12,998 nucleotides of DNA from the NCBI GenBank assembly GCA_017998195.1, contig JAGODN010000023.1, positions 1 through 12,998 on the forward strand, read 5' to 3'. The notes under the pieces are model-generated. The model had not been told where the DNA came from. It did not search any database and saw only the letters and a program-made list of their open reading frames with translations. The translations under genes were made by a program, and so were the position numbers. Shown piece after piece: positions 7,171 through 12,998 of the stretch (its first letter is position 1; every line of letters starts with the position of its first letter). The stretch is from Desulfobulbus sp. (GTDB lineage: Bacteria > Desulfobacterota > Desulfobulbia > Desulfobulbales > Desulfobulbaceae).

Positions 7171-7284
7171 CCTGTCCGGGGCCAGACCCGGAATTTCATA
7201 CCAGGATCGGCCGGCCGAGCGCAACCGTATTCGCCCCCGGCCGTCCCGTCACCCGTGACCGTTTTTCAAGGAGATCCAGGAGCC

Positions 7285-7980
7285 ATGGCGGAACCCAGCG
7301 CCTTTGACCGGGAAAACAGCAAGCTGCAGCCCCTGGGACCGCCCCCGGGCCTGCTCGATCAGTTCAACCTGCCGCCGGCCTTTGTCGCCTTTGTCCGCCG
7401 CAACCGGCGACCGCTGTCCATCGTGGCGGTGTTCGGCCTGGCGCTGGCCCTTGGCATCTCCGGCTACACCACCTACCGGGACCACCGCGCCGGCAAGGCG
7501 GCCACCGCCCTGGACGCGGCCCTGGCCGCGGGCGCCGGCAGCCGCGGCCAGCTCGAACAGGTGGCGAGCGAATTCGCCGCCACCCCCTCCGCCGTGTGGG
7601 CGCGCATCGAACTGGCGCGGCTGGACGAGCGGGAGGGCCAGCGGGCCGCGGCCATCGCCAGGTATGAGGCGGTCAACAGCGGCCTGGGCAGCGGTTCGCT
7701 CGTCAAACCGCTCGTGCTCATCAAGCTGGCCGGCCTGTTCGAGCAGGACAAACAGTGGGACCGGGCGCTTGCCCTGTACAACGAACTGGCCGCCATCGAG
7801 GGCTTCGCCGCCGAGGCCAGCCGCGCCCAGGGCCGGGTCAACGAACAGGCGGGCCGCAAGGCCGAGGCCGCAGCGGCCTACGCCAAATTTCTCGAACTCA
7901 CCGCGCCCGCGGACGGCCAGGCCAAGGCGGACCCGGAGCGGGACATGATCCGCTTCAAACTCAACCAGCTGAAAAAATAA
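7285..7980 (+). CDS. Membrane-anchored TPR-like protein (YfgM-type architecture)
   Basis: 231 residues. An N-terminal cytoplasmic segment of about 40 residues, ending in RRNRRP, is followed by one transmembrane helix at about 44-64 (LSIVAVFGLALALGISGY). The remainder is Ala-rich helical repeat, including IARYEAV (123-130), DRALALYNELAA (159-170) and AEAAAAYAKFLEL (193-205), which read as tetratricopeptide-type helix pairs. This layout (short N-in tail, one helix, periplasmic TPRs) is that of YfgM, a SecYEG/chaperone partner, but the likeness is structural and I do not assign the function. The ATG at 7285 has AGGAG very close (7278-7282) and AAGGAG at 7268-7273; a GTG at 7255 in the same frame would add ten residues. 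Its stop overlaps the panC start by one base (TAATG). Confidence 0.75.
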   Translation: MAEPSAFDRENSKLQPLGPPPGLLDQFNLPPAFVAFVRRNRRPLSIVAVFGLALALGISGYTTYRDHRAGKAATALDAALAAGAGSRGQLEQVASEFAATPSAVWARIELARLDEREGQRAAAIARYEAVNSGLGSGSLVKPLVLIKLAGLFEQDKQWDRALALYNELAAIEGFAAEASRAQGRVNEQAGRKAEAAAAYAKFLELTAPADGQAKADPERDMIRFKLNQLKK

Positions 7981-8840
7981 TGGACATCATCCAGAGCCCG
8001 GCAGAGATGCAGCAATGGGCCGGGGCGCAGGCCCTGGCCAGCCAGAGTGTCGCCCTGGTGCCGACCATGGGCTTCTTCCACGAGGGCCACCTGAGCCTGA
8101 TGCGCATGGCCGCCAAACTCTGCGACCTGGTGGTGGTCAGCCTGTTCGTCAACCCGACCCAGTTCGGGCCCAACGAGGACCTCGACCGCTACCCGCGCGA
8201 CTTCGAACGGGACATGGAGCTGGTGCGGCGGGAGCGGGTGGCCGTGGTGTTCGCGCCCACCCCGGCGCTCATGTACCCGCCCGGTTTCCAGACCGAGGTG
8301 CGGGTGCGCGACCTGGCCACCCACCTGTGCGGCCGCAGCAGGCCGGTCCATTTCGCCGGCGTGGCCACGGTGGTCACCAAGCTGTTCAACATCGTCCAGC
8401 CCGACGTGGCGGTGTTCGGCGAGAAGGATTTCCAGCAGCTGGCGATCATCCGCCGCATGGTCGCGGACCTGAACATCCCGGTGCGCATCGTCGGCCACCC
8501 CATTGTCCGTGAAGCGGACGGGCTGGCCATGAGTTCCCGCAACGCCAACCTCGACCCGGCCAACCGGGCCGCGGCGCTCAGCCTGTCCACCGGCCTGCAG
8601 CTGGCCCGGGAAAAGGCGCGGGCAGGGGTGAGAGAAACCGCCGAGCTGGCCCGGCTGGTGACCGCCCACATCCACGCCCATTCCGGCACCAGGATCGATT
8701 ACGCCAGCTTCATCGACAGCGAGACCCTGGAGGAGGTGGACCGGGTGGACGAGCGCACCGTGCTCGCCCTGGCGGTCCACATCGACGACCGGGTGCGGCT
8801 CATTGACAACGGTTTCGTCCTGCCCCGGCCGACCCTCTGA
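7980..8840 (+). CDS. panC: Pantothenate synthetase (pantoate--beta-alanine ligase)
   Basis: PanC condenses pantoate and beta-alanine with ATP, the last step of pantothenate (vitamin B5, coenzyme A precursor) synthesis. The 286-residue protein shows all family blocks. PTMGFFHEGHLSLM (28-41) holds the HIGH-type nucleotide motif HEGH. SLFVNPTQFGPNEDLDRYPR (54-73) and a VFGEKDFQQL block follow, and VREADGLAMSSRN is the KMSKS-equivalent loop. Length matches the family (E. coli 283). The ATG at 7980 uses the last A of the preceding TAA, so it is translationally coupled to the TPR-like gene, and no separate promoter is seen. panB and panD are not in the window. Confidence 0.97.
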   Translation: MDIIQSPAEMQQWAGAQALASQSVALVPTMGFFHEGHLSLMRMAAKLCDLVVVSLFVNPTQFGPNEDLDRYPRDFERDMELVRRERVAVVFAPTPALMYPPGFQTEVRVRDLATHLCGRSRPVHFAGVATVVTKLFNIVQPDVAVFGEKDFQQLAIIRRMVADLNIPVRIVGHPIVREADGLAMSSRNANLDPANRAAALSLSTGLQLAREKARAGVRETAELARLVTAHIHAHSGTRIDYASFIDSETLEEVDRVDERTVLALAVHIDDRVRLIDNGFVLPRPTL

Positions 8841-8859
8841 GGTCGTCCCGGAGTTCCCT

Positions 8860-8902
8860 GAACAGGCCCGCCGCCGGCACACCGGCTGCGGGCCTGCTGT
8901 TC
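8860..8902 (+). terminator. Long GC-rich hairpin between panC and kdnA
   Basis: A nested stem: CAGGCCCGC (8863-8871) pairs with GCGGGCCTG (8888-8896), and inside it GCCGG (8873-8877) pairs with CCGGC (8882-8886) around a CACA loop. GAA/TTC at the base adds three pairs after a small bulge. It begins 20 bases after the panC stop and ends only 8 bases before the kdnA Shine-Dalgarno. No T-run follows, so it may be a Rho-type or processing hairpin, or control kdnA translation, rather than a classical terminator. Confidence 0.5.
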
Positions 8903-8909
8903 TTCAAGA

Positions 8910-8917
8910 GAGGTGAT
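8910..8917 (+). promoter_or_regulatory. Extended Shine-Dalgarno that fixes the GTG start of kdnA
   Basis: GAGGTGAT is an eight-base match to the 16S rRNA 3' end. Its GAGG core is seven bases from the GTG at 8921. It supports GTG as the true start. Confidence 0.7.
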
Positions 8918-8920
8918 ATC

Positions 8921-10120
8921 GTGCCTGGTTTCGAGATTTTCGGGAAAGAGGAAAAAGAGCAGGTGGTCGAGGTGCTGGACAGCGGCGTGCTCTTCCGCTA
9001 CGAGTTCGCCGCCCAGCGCAACGGCGTGTGGAAGGTGGCCGAGTTCGAGCGCGCCTTTGCCGCCTACACCGGCGCCGCCCACGCCCAGGCGGTCACCTCG
9101 GGCACGGCCGCGCTCAAAGTGGCCCTGGCCGCGCTCGGCGTGGGCGCGGGTGACGAGGTGATCACCCAGGGGTTCACCTTTGTCGCCACCTGGGAGGCCA
9201 TCCTCGACTGCGGCGCCGTGCCGGTGTTCACCGAGGTGGACCTGACCCTGAACATGGACCCGGCCGACCTGGAGCGCAGGATCACCCCGAAAACCCGGGC
9301 GATCGTCCCGGTGCACATGATGGGCGCGCCGGCGCGCATCGAGGCGATCAAGGCCATTGCCGACCGGCATGGCATCCCGGTGCTCGAGGACACCGCCCAG
9401 GCCGCGGGCGGGCGGCTGCACGGCCGTCATCTCGGCACCTTCGGCGCCGTCGGCACCTTCTCCTTCGACGCGGTCAAGACCATGACCACGGGCGAGGGCG
9501 GCATGTGCATCACCGATGACGAAGCGCTCTGGCGGCGCATGTCCGAGTACCACGACCACGGCCACGACCACCGGCCCAACCCCGGCGGCCGGGGCGGCGA
9601 GGGGCGGCCGTTCATCGGCTTCAACTACCGCATGATGGAGATCCAGGGCGCCATCGGCTTGGCCCAGCTGGCCAAGCTGGACCGCATCGTCGCCGCCCAG
9701 AAGGAGAACAAGCGCTGGTTTGCCGAGGCGGTGCGCGTGCTGCCGGGGGTCTCCTTCCGCGAGATCCTCGACCCGGCAGGCGATTCGGCCACCTTCCTCA
9801 CCTTCTTCCTGCCCGAGCGCGAGCAGTGTGACCGGGTCAGCCGGGTGCTGCGCGAGCAGGGCGCGCCCGCGGTGCGCTGGAGCGAGAACGGCTGGCACTA
9901 CTACCCCAACTGGGAGCACCTGCTCGAGGCCAAGACCCCCTGCCACGGCGGCTGGCCGTTCACCGCCCACGGCAAGCGGCGGGTGATCTACGACCCGCAG
10001 GCCCTGCCGGCCTCGGCCGCGATCCTCGAGCGGACCCTCACCTACCAGGTGCCGATCCTGCTGGCGGAAGAACAGAAGAGCCGCATCGCCGCGGCCCTGC
10101 AGCAGGCGGCCCGGGCCTGA
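8921..10120 (+). CDS. kdnA: DegT/DnrJ/EryC1/StrS-family PLP transaminase, KdnA-like (8-amino-8-deoxy-Kdo synthesis)
   Basis: 399 residues with the sugar-aminotransferase fold. TSGTAAL (59-65) binds the PLP phosphate, LEDTAQ (155-160) carries Asp157 for the pyridine nitrogen, and SFDAVKTMTTGEGG (181-194) carries the Schiff-base Lys186. From memory, the protein closely follows Shewanella oneidensis KdnA from its first residues (MPGFEIFGKEEK, then FRYEF and RNGVWK at 25-38). It also has the DHGHDH block at 212-217, SFREILDPAGDSATFL (278-292) and GWHYYPNWEH (324-333). KdnA aminates the C8 aldehyde that KdnB makes from Kdo, giving Kdo8N. The GTG start has a strong Shine-Dalgarno. kdsB lies 960 bases downstream, which fits the pathway, but no KdnB is seen. 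The family is certain; KdnA function is a well-supported inference. Confidence 0.72.
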   Translation: MPGFEIFGKEEKEQVVEVLDSGVLFRYEFAAQRNGVWKVAEFERAFAAYTGAAHAQAVTSGTAALKVALAALGVGAGDEVITQGFTFVATWEAILDCGAVPVFTEVDLTLNMDPADLERRITPKTRAIVPVHMMGAPARIEAIKAIADRHGIPVLEDTAQAAGGRLHGRHLGTFGAVGTFSFDAVKTMTTGEGGMCITDDEALWRRMSEYHDHGHDHRPNPGGRGGEGRPFIGFNYRMMEIQGAIGLAQLAKLDRIVAAQKENKRWFAEAVRVLPGVSFREILDPAGDSATFLTFFLPEREQCDRVSRVLREQGAPAVRWSENGWHYYPNWEHLLEAKTPCHGGWPFTAHGKRRVIYDPQALPASAAILERTLTYQVPILLAEEQKSRIAAALQQAARA

Positions 10121-10128
10121 ACCGTGCC

Positions 10129-10159
10129 CCCGGGCCGCCGGTTTGCGCGGCGGCCCGGG
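10129..10159. terminator. 12-bp perfect hairpin between convergent kdnA and rsmJ
   Basis: CCCGGGCCGCCG (10129-10140) and CGGCGGCCCGGG (10148-10159) are perfectly complementary around the seven-base loop GTTTGCG. The hairpin fills the 39-base gap between two convergent genes and abuts the rsmJ stop codon. It can act for both strands, although neither side has a T-run. Confidence 0.6.
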
Positions 10160-10954
10160 TCATACCGCCTCTGTGGCGATTGCCATCCCCGTGTACACGT
10201 CGAAGCGCACCGCCTTGCCCCGCAGCACATGGCTCGGGGCAGGGCCGGCCAAGGCCGGTCCCTTGAGCGGCCGCTTGACCACCACCTTGCGCGGCCCGGC
10301 CGCGAGCGCGGTCTGCAACAGCCGCGCCGCGTCGCTTTCCCCGTTGCCGGTTCCTTCCAGCAGCTGCAGCAGCTGCAACTCCTGCTTGACCTTGGCCGAC
10401 TTGGACCGGGGCGGGAACATCGGGTCCAGGTAGATCACCGCCGGTCGTTCCGAAAGCTGTTCCAGGCCATCGGCGAAATCCGCCGCGATCAGCCGGATGC
10501 GGGCCGCGATGGCCGCGGTCCGGGGGAGCAGGGCGGCCCGCGCCAGCCCGTCCCGGAGCAGGGCGGCGACCACCGGGTTGCGTTCGCACAGCACCACCCG
10601 GAAACCGGCGGCCGCGAGCAGAAAGCCGTCGCGGCCCAGGCCGGCGGTGGCATCGACGACGAGCGGACTCTCGCCCGCCCTGCGCAGCCGGGCCGCCTGC
10701 ACCACCAGTTCGCGGTGGGGCGACTGCTGGCGCCGGCGGGCCGCGGGCCGGTCGAAGTCCACCCGCAGCTCCCCGTTGAGGGCGGGGTCGTTCGGCCGGC
10801 GCAGGGCCAGCCCCTGCGGCCCGAGCACGAGCAGCAGCTCGGCCCGGTGCGGGTCGTCGATCAGCGGCAGGGCCAGTTCCCGGGCCAGGCTGGCGGCGCG
10901 GACGGGGTCCCCCATGGGTTCCAGCGAGAGGGCGAGCGGCAGGGTGGCGGACAC
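10160..10954 (-). CDS. rsmJ: 16S rRNA (guanine-1516 N2)-methyltransferase RsmJ-like
   Basis: RsmJ methylates N2 of G1516 in 16S rRNA using SAM. The roughly 264-residue protein matches E. coli RsmJ (250 aa) block by block. LALRRPNDPALNGELRVDF (49-67) is followed by the SAM-binding loop VVDATAGLGRDGFLLA (99-114) and CERNPVVAALL (123-133). The catalytic-type motif VIYLDPMFPPRSKSAKVKQE lies at 173-192, with VVVKRP (224-229) and a final RFDVYTG. I chose the GTG at 10954 because the first strand (LPLALSLE) aligns with the E. coli N-terminus. The ATG at 10915 would remove it, and neither start has a good Shine-Dalgarno. It lies antisense between kdnA and kdsB and diverges from kdsB. I know this family mainly from Gammaproteobacteria. 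Confidence 0.88.
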   Translation of the reverse strand: MSATLPLALSLEPMGDPVRAASLARELALPLIDDPHRAELLLVLGPQGLALRRPNDPALNGELRVDFDRPAARRRQQSPHRELVVQAARLRRAGESPLVVDATAGLGRDGFLLAAAGFRVVLCERNPVVAALLRDGLARAALLPRTAAIAARIRLIAADFADGLEQLSERPAVIYLDPMFPPRSKSAKVKQELQLLQLLEGTGNGESDAARLLQTALAAGPRKVVVKRPLKGPALAGPAPSHVLRGKAVRFDVYTGMAIATEAV

Positions 10955-10991
10955 GGCGGGCGAGTGGGGCGGCTGGAGATTTTGTTGACGA

Positions 10992-11020
10992 TTGCCTTTT
11001 GTCGGGGCGCACTGTATCAT
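10992..11020 (+). promoter_or_regulatory. Promoter of kdsB
   Basis: TTGCCT (10992-10997), 17 bases, then TATCAT (11015-11020): a 4-of-6 -35 box and a 5-of-6 -10 box at ideal spacing, about 60 bases upstream of the kdsB ATG. A further TTGACG at 10985-10990 is too far (24 bases) to be the -35 of this -10. Confidence 0.55.
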
Positions 11021-11029
11021 GCCCCGACA
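11000..11029. promoter_or_regulatory. 9-bp perfect inverted repeat across the kdsB -10 box (operator candidate)
   Basis: TGTCGGGGC (11000-11008) and GCCCCGACA (11021-11029) are perfect inverted copies. Their starts are 21 bp apart, two helical turns, which suits a dimeric DNA-binding protein. The -10 box lies between the arms and the expected transcription start lies in the right arm, so a bound protein would block kdsB transcription. Confidence 0.45.
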
Positions 11030-11080
11030 CTGCCGTCCAAACCAATGTCTTCCCCCGAACCCTTTGTTGCAGGCCCATCG

Positions 11081-11839
11081 ATGAGCACGAGCCAGCCGAA
11101 CATAGTGGCGATCATTCCCGCCCGTTACCAGTCCAACCGTTTCGCCGGCAAGCCGCTCGCCCTGATCGGCGGTCGGCCGATGATCCAGCACGTGGTCGAG
11201 CGGGCCCAGCAGGTGGAACTGCTCAGCCGGGTGGTGGTGGCCACCGACGACGAGCGCATCGCCCGCACGGTGGAGGGGTTCGGCGGCAGCGTGGTCATGA
11301 CCCGCAGCGACCATGCCACCGGCACCGACCGACTGGCCGAGGCCGCCCGGCTGATCGGCATCTCCGACCAGGACGTGATCGTCAACATCCAGGGCGACCA
11401 GCCGCTCTTTCCGGCGGAGATCGTCGAGCAGGTGGCCCGACCGCTCATCGACGACCCCTCCCTGCCCATGTCGACCCTGATCTACAAGATCGTCCGGCCG
11501 GAGGAGATCACCGACCCCAACCACGTGAAGACCGTGTTCGACTGCCACGGCAACGCCCTCTACTTCTCGCGCTCGCCCATCCCCTTTCAGCGCGACCCGG
11601 GCGGCGCGGAGCGGCCGACCTACTACAAGCACCTTGGGTTCTACGCCTACCGCAAGGGGTTCCTGGTCACCTTCGTCGGCCTGCCCGAGGGCCAGTGGGA
11701 GCGGTTCGAGAAGCTCGAGCAGCTGCGCGCCCTGGAGTTCGGCTACACCATCCGGGTGGTGCTCACCGCGCACGATTCCATCGAGGTGGACACCCCGGGC
11801 GACCTGGCACGGGTGGAAGAGATGCTCGCCGCCCGCTGA
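11081..11839 (+). CDS. kdsB: 3-deoxy-manno-octulosonate cytidylyltransferase (CMP-Kdo or CMP-Kdo8N synthetase)
   Basis: KdsB activates Kdo with CTP to CMP-Kdo, the donor for the LPS inner core. The 252-residue protein has IIPARYQSNRFAGKPLALIGG (11-31), with the nucleotide-binding Arg and Lys. VATDDERI (53-60), GTDRLAEA (81-88) and VNIQGDQPLF (101-110), which carries the metal-binding Asp, follow. FSRSPIPF, the YYKHLGFYAYRKGFL block and LEQLRALE complete the family pattern. Details such as VEGFGGSVVM (64-73) and HVKTVFD remind me of the Shewanella KdsB that prefers 8-amino-Kdo, consistent with kdnA nearby. The ATG at 11081 gives the usual length and has a weak AGG upstream; an in-frame ATG at 11045 would add 12 unconserved residues. 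It has its own promoter and is followed by a terminator. Confidence 0.95.
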   Translation: MSTSQPNIVAIIPARYQSNRFAGKPLALIGGRPMIQHVVERAQQVELLSRVVVATDDERIARTVEGFGGSVVMTRSDHATGTDRLAEAARLIGISDQDVIVNIQGDQPLFPAEIVEQVARPLIDDPSLPMSTLIYKIVRPEEITDPNHVKTVFDCHGNALYFSRSPIPFQRDPGGAERPTYYKHLGFYAYRKGFLVTFVGLPEGQWERFEKLEQLRALEFGYTIRVVLTAHDSIEVDTPGDLARVEEMLAAR

Positions 11840-11850
11840 CGACCCGCCGC

Positions 11851-11870
11851 AGGGGCGCGTCCCCTTTTTT
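11851..11870 (+). terminator. Rho-independent terminator after kdsB
   Basis: AGGGG (11851-11855) pairs with CCCCT (11861-11865) around CGCGT, and the run of six T ends at 11870. It lies 12 bases after the kdsB stop. The stem is short but the T-run is the best in the window. Confidence 0.5.
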
Positions 11871-11896
11871 CCTCCCCGTACCAGCGCAGGGCTTCA

Positions 11897-12998
11897 ATGG
11901 CCGAACGGCAGCCCCTCAACGAACAGCTCAGCCGCCTGACCGCACCGGGTTTTTCCGTGCTCGACGTGCTCGCCGAGAACAGCCTGGCCGAGAAGATCAC
12001 CGCCATTGTCCTCGACAGCACCGCCTCCTCCTTTGCCCCGGCCATCGCGGCCCTGTTCGCCGACCTGAAAAAACAGGTGGCTGCCCTGGACACGAGCACC
12101 ACCCGGGTGGTGGTGTTCGGCGGCGGCACCGGCCTGTCCAACATCGTCGGCGGCGACTCCCGCCGACCGGACTGGGGGCACCGACCGTTCACCGGCCTGA
12201 AGGAGGTGTTTCCGCGGGTCCACTCGGTGGTCTGCGTCACCGACGACGGCGGCTCCACCGGCGAGCTGCAGAAAGACCTGCCGCTTATCGCCCTGGGCGA
12301 CCTCCGCCACGTGCTCATCTCCTCGATCCGTCGCGACAACCTGCTGCGGGAATACGGCCTGGACCCGGACGAGGCCGGCCGCGCGGCCACGGCCCTGCAC
12401 GCCATCTTCAATTACCGCTTCATCTCCCCGCCGCAGTCCGCGGACCAGCTGCTCGACGACACCAGGGCCCGGCTTGCCGATCTGCCCCGGCCGCTGCTGG
12501 CGTTTTTGCGGGAACTCGTCGCCCGGCTGCATGACGACCCGCGGCTCGCGCCCGCCCTGCAGCGGCCGCAGTGCCTGGGCAACCTGCTGCTGGCCAGCGC
12601 CATCTACCGGCAGCTCAACGGCTCGCTCGGCGGCGCCGAACTGCTCGCCTCGCACGAGGTGGTGCGCACCGCCACCATCCGCGGCCTGGCCGAGCTGTGC
12701 GTCCGCCTCGGCGCGCCGTCGCAGGCGGTCCTGCCCTGCACCACCACCCTGGCGCAGCTGCAGGTGCTCTACAGCAACGGCGTGCTTGTCACCAGCGAGG
12801 AAAAGTCCGGCCGGGCCACCCGCGGCTACCCGGTGGACCGGGTGCTGGTCGAGTTCAACCGTGCCCCCTTTCTCCACCCCGAAGTGGTGCAGCTGGTGCG
12901 CGAGGCGGATATCCTCCTGTTCGCGCCGGGCAGCCTGTACACCTCGATCATCCCCACCCTCCCGGTCCCCGGCCTTGCCGCGGCCGCGCGCCGCAACC
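11897..12998 (+). CDS. CofD/YvcK-family protein with N-terminal extension (3' end beyond the window)
   Basis: 367 residues are visible and the frame is open to the edge. Family motifs appear in order: VVVFGGGTGLS (71-81) at the first strand, VCVTDDGGSTGELQKD (112-127), LGDLRHVL (133-140), CLGNLLLASAI (226-236), VLPCTTT (278-284) and PGSLYTSIIPTLPVPGL (344-360). YvcK-type proteins (gluconeogenesis factor) help cells grow on gluconeogenic carbon and keep cell shape; the related CofD transfers phospholactyl groups to make F420. Unlike Bacillus YvcK, which begins close to the GGGTG loop, this one has about 70 extra residues first (MAERQPLNEQLSRL onward). It also has a long helical segment between GDLRH and CLGN. 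The ATG at 11897 follows AGGG (11888-11891) by five bases. Function beyond the family is not claimed. Confidence 0.85.
   Translation, partial: MAERQPLNEQLSRLTAPGFSVLDVLAENSLAEKITAIVLDSTASSFAPAIAALFADLKKQVAALDTSTTRVVVFGGGTGLSNIVGGDSRRPDWGHRPFTGLKEVFPRVHSVVCVTDDGGSTGELQKDLPLIALGDLRHVLISSIRRDNLLREYGLDPDEAGRAATALHAIFNYRFISPPQSADQLLDDTRARLADLPRPLLAFLRELVARLHDDPRLAPALQRPQCLGNLLLASAIYRQLNGSLGGAELLASHEVVRTATIRGLAELCVRLGAPSQAVLPCTTTLAQLQVLYSNGVLVTSEEKSGRATRGYPVDRVLVEFNRAPFLHPEVVQLVREADILLFAPGSLYTSIIPTLPVPGLAAAARRN

Noticed and set aside
5174..7258. 694-residue plus-strand ORF opposite xseA
   Set aside because: Antisense of xseA, with composition of noise and no domain.
10955..11773. Possible long N-terminal extension of the rsmJ frame, antisense to kdsB
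   Set aside because: The RsmJ similarity begins at about 10954, and the upstream part is only open because it is antisense to kdsB.
1..12998. CRISPR array, insertion sequence, prophage, defence system or RNA gene
   Set aside because: No spaced direct repeats, transposase, integrase, tRNA-like cloverleaf or rRNA signature was found on either strand by eye.

Overview
This GC-rich stretch looks like ordinary chromosome from a Gram-negative, LPS-bearing bacterium. The anaerobe-type metabolism (KamA-type radical SAM aminomutase, CobT) and the general look of the proteins suggest a deltaproteobacterium (Desulfobacterota, perhaps Desulfobulbales). That placement is inference from remembered family resemblance, not from a marker gene. 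I see no rRNA, tRNA, CRISPR array, insertion sequence or phage gene. Most long antisense ORFs are by-products of the high GC content.

Layout. (1) Bases 1-1741, minus strand: a KamA / lysine 2,3-aminomutase-like enzyme overlaps by 10 bases an ATP-grasp, D-Ala-D-Ala-ligase-like gene that runs off the left edge. (2) Bases 1742-2216: a divergent intergenic region with an AT-rich island. (3) Bases 2217-5096, plus: a 582-residue protein with a probable divergent DUF89/ARMT1-like core, followed 51 bases later by cobT (lower-ligand activation for cobamides). (4) Bases 5238-5675, plus: a small secreted protein of unknown function behind a good sigma-70-like promoter. Its 3' end overlaps that of xseA (5648-7039, minus; exonuclease VII large subunit). 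(5) Bases 7285-8840, plus: a membrane-anchored TPR-like protein whose stop codon overlaps the start of panC (pantothenate synthetase). (6) Bases 8921-11839: a transaminase closely resembling KdnA of Shewanella (8-amino-Kdo synthesis), an rsmJ-like 16S rRNA methyltransferase on the opposite strand, and kdsB (CMP-Kdo synthetase). (7) From 11897 to the right edge: a CofD/YvcK-family protein with an unusual N-terminal extension.

How the genes work together. The clearest functional link is kdnA plus kdsB. In Shewanella, KdnA, KdnB and KdsB make and activate 8-amino-8-deoxy-Kdo for the LPS inner core. Here KdnA and a KdsB resembling the Shewanella type lie about 1 kb apart, but no KdnB is visible. 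A second link is the overlapping KamA and ATP-grasp pair, which suggests beta-lysine (or a related beta-amino acid) is made and then ligated to something. A third is the DUF89-like protein beside cobT; its expected metal-binding residues appear to be replaced, so its role is open. The regulatory signals worth attention are a 9-bp perfect inverted repeat across the kdsB promoter, a dyad just downstream of the TPR-gene -10 box, and the AT-rich island upstream of kamA.
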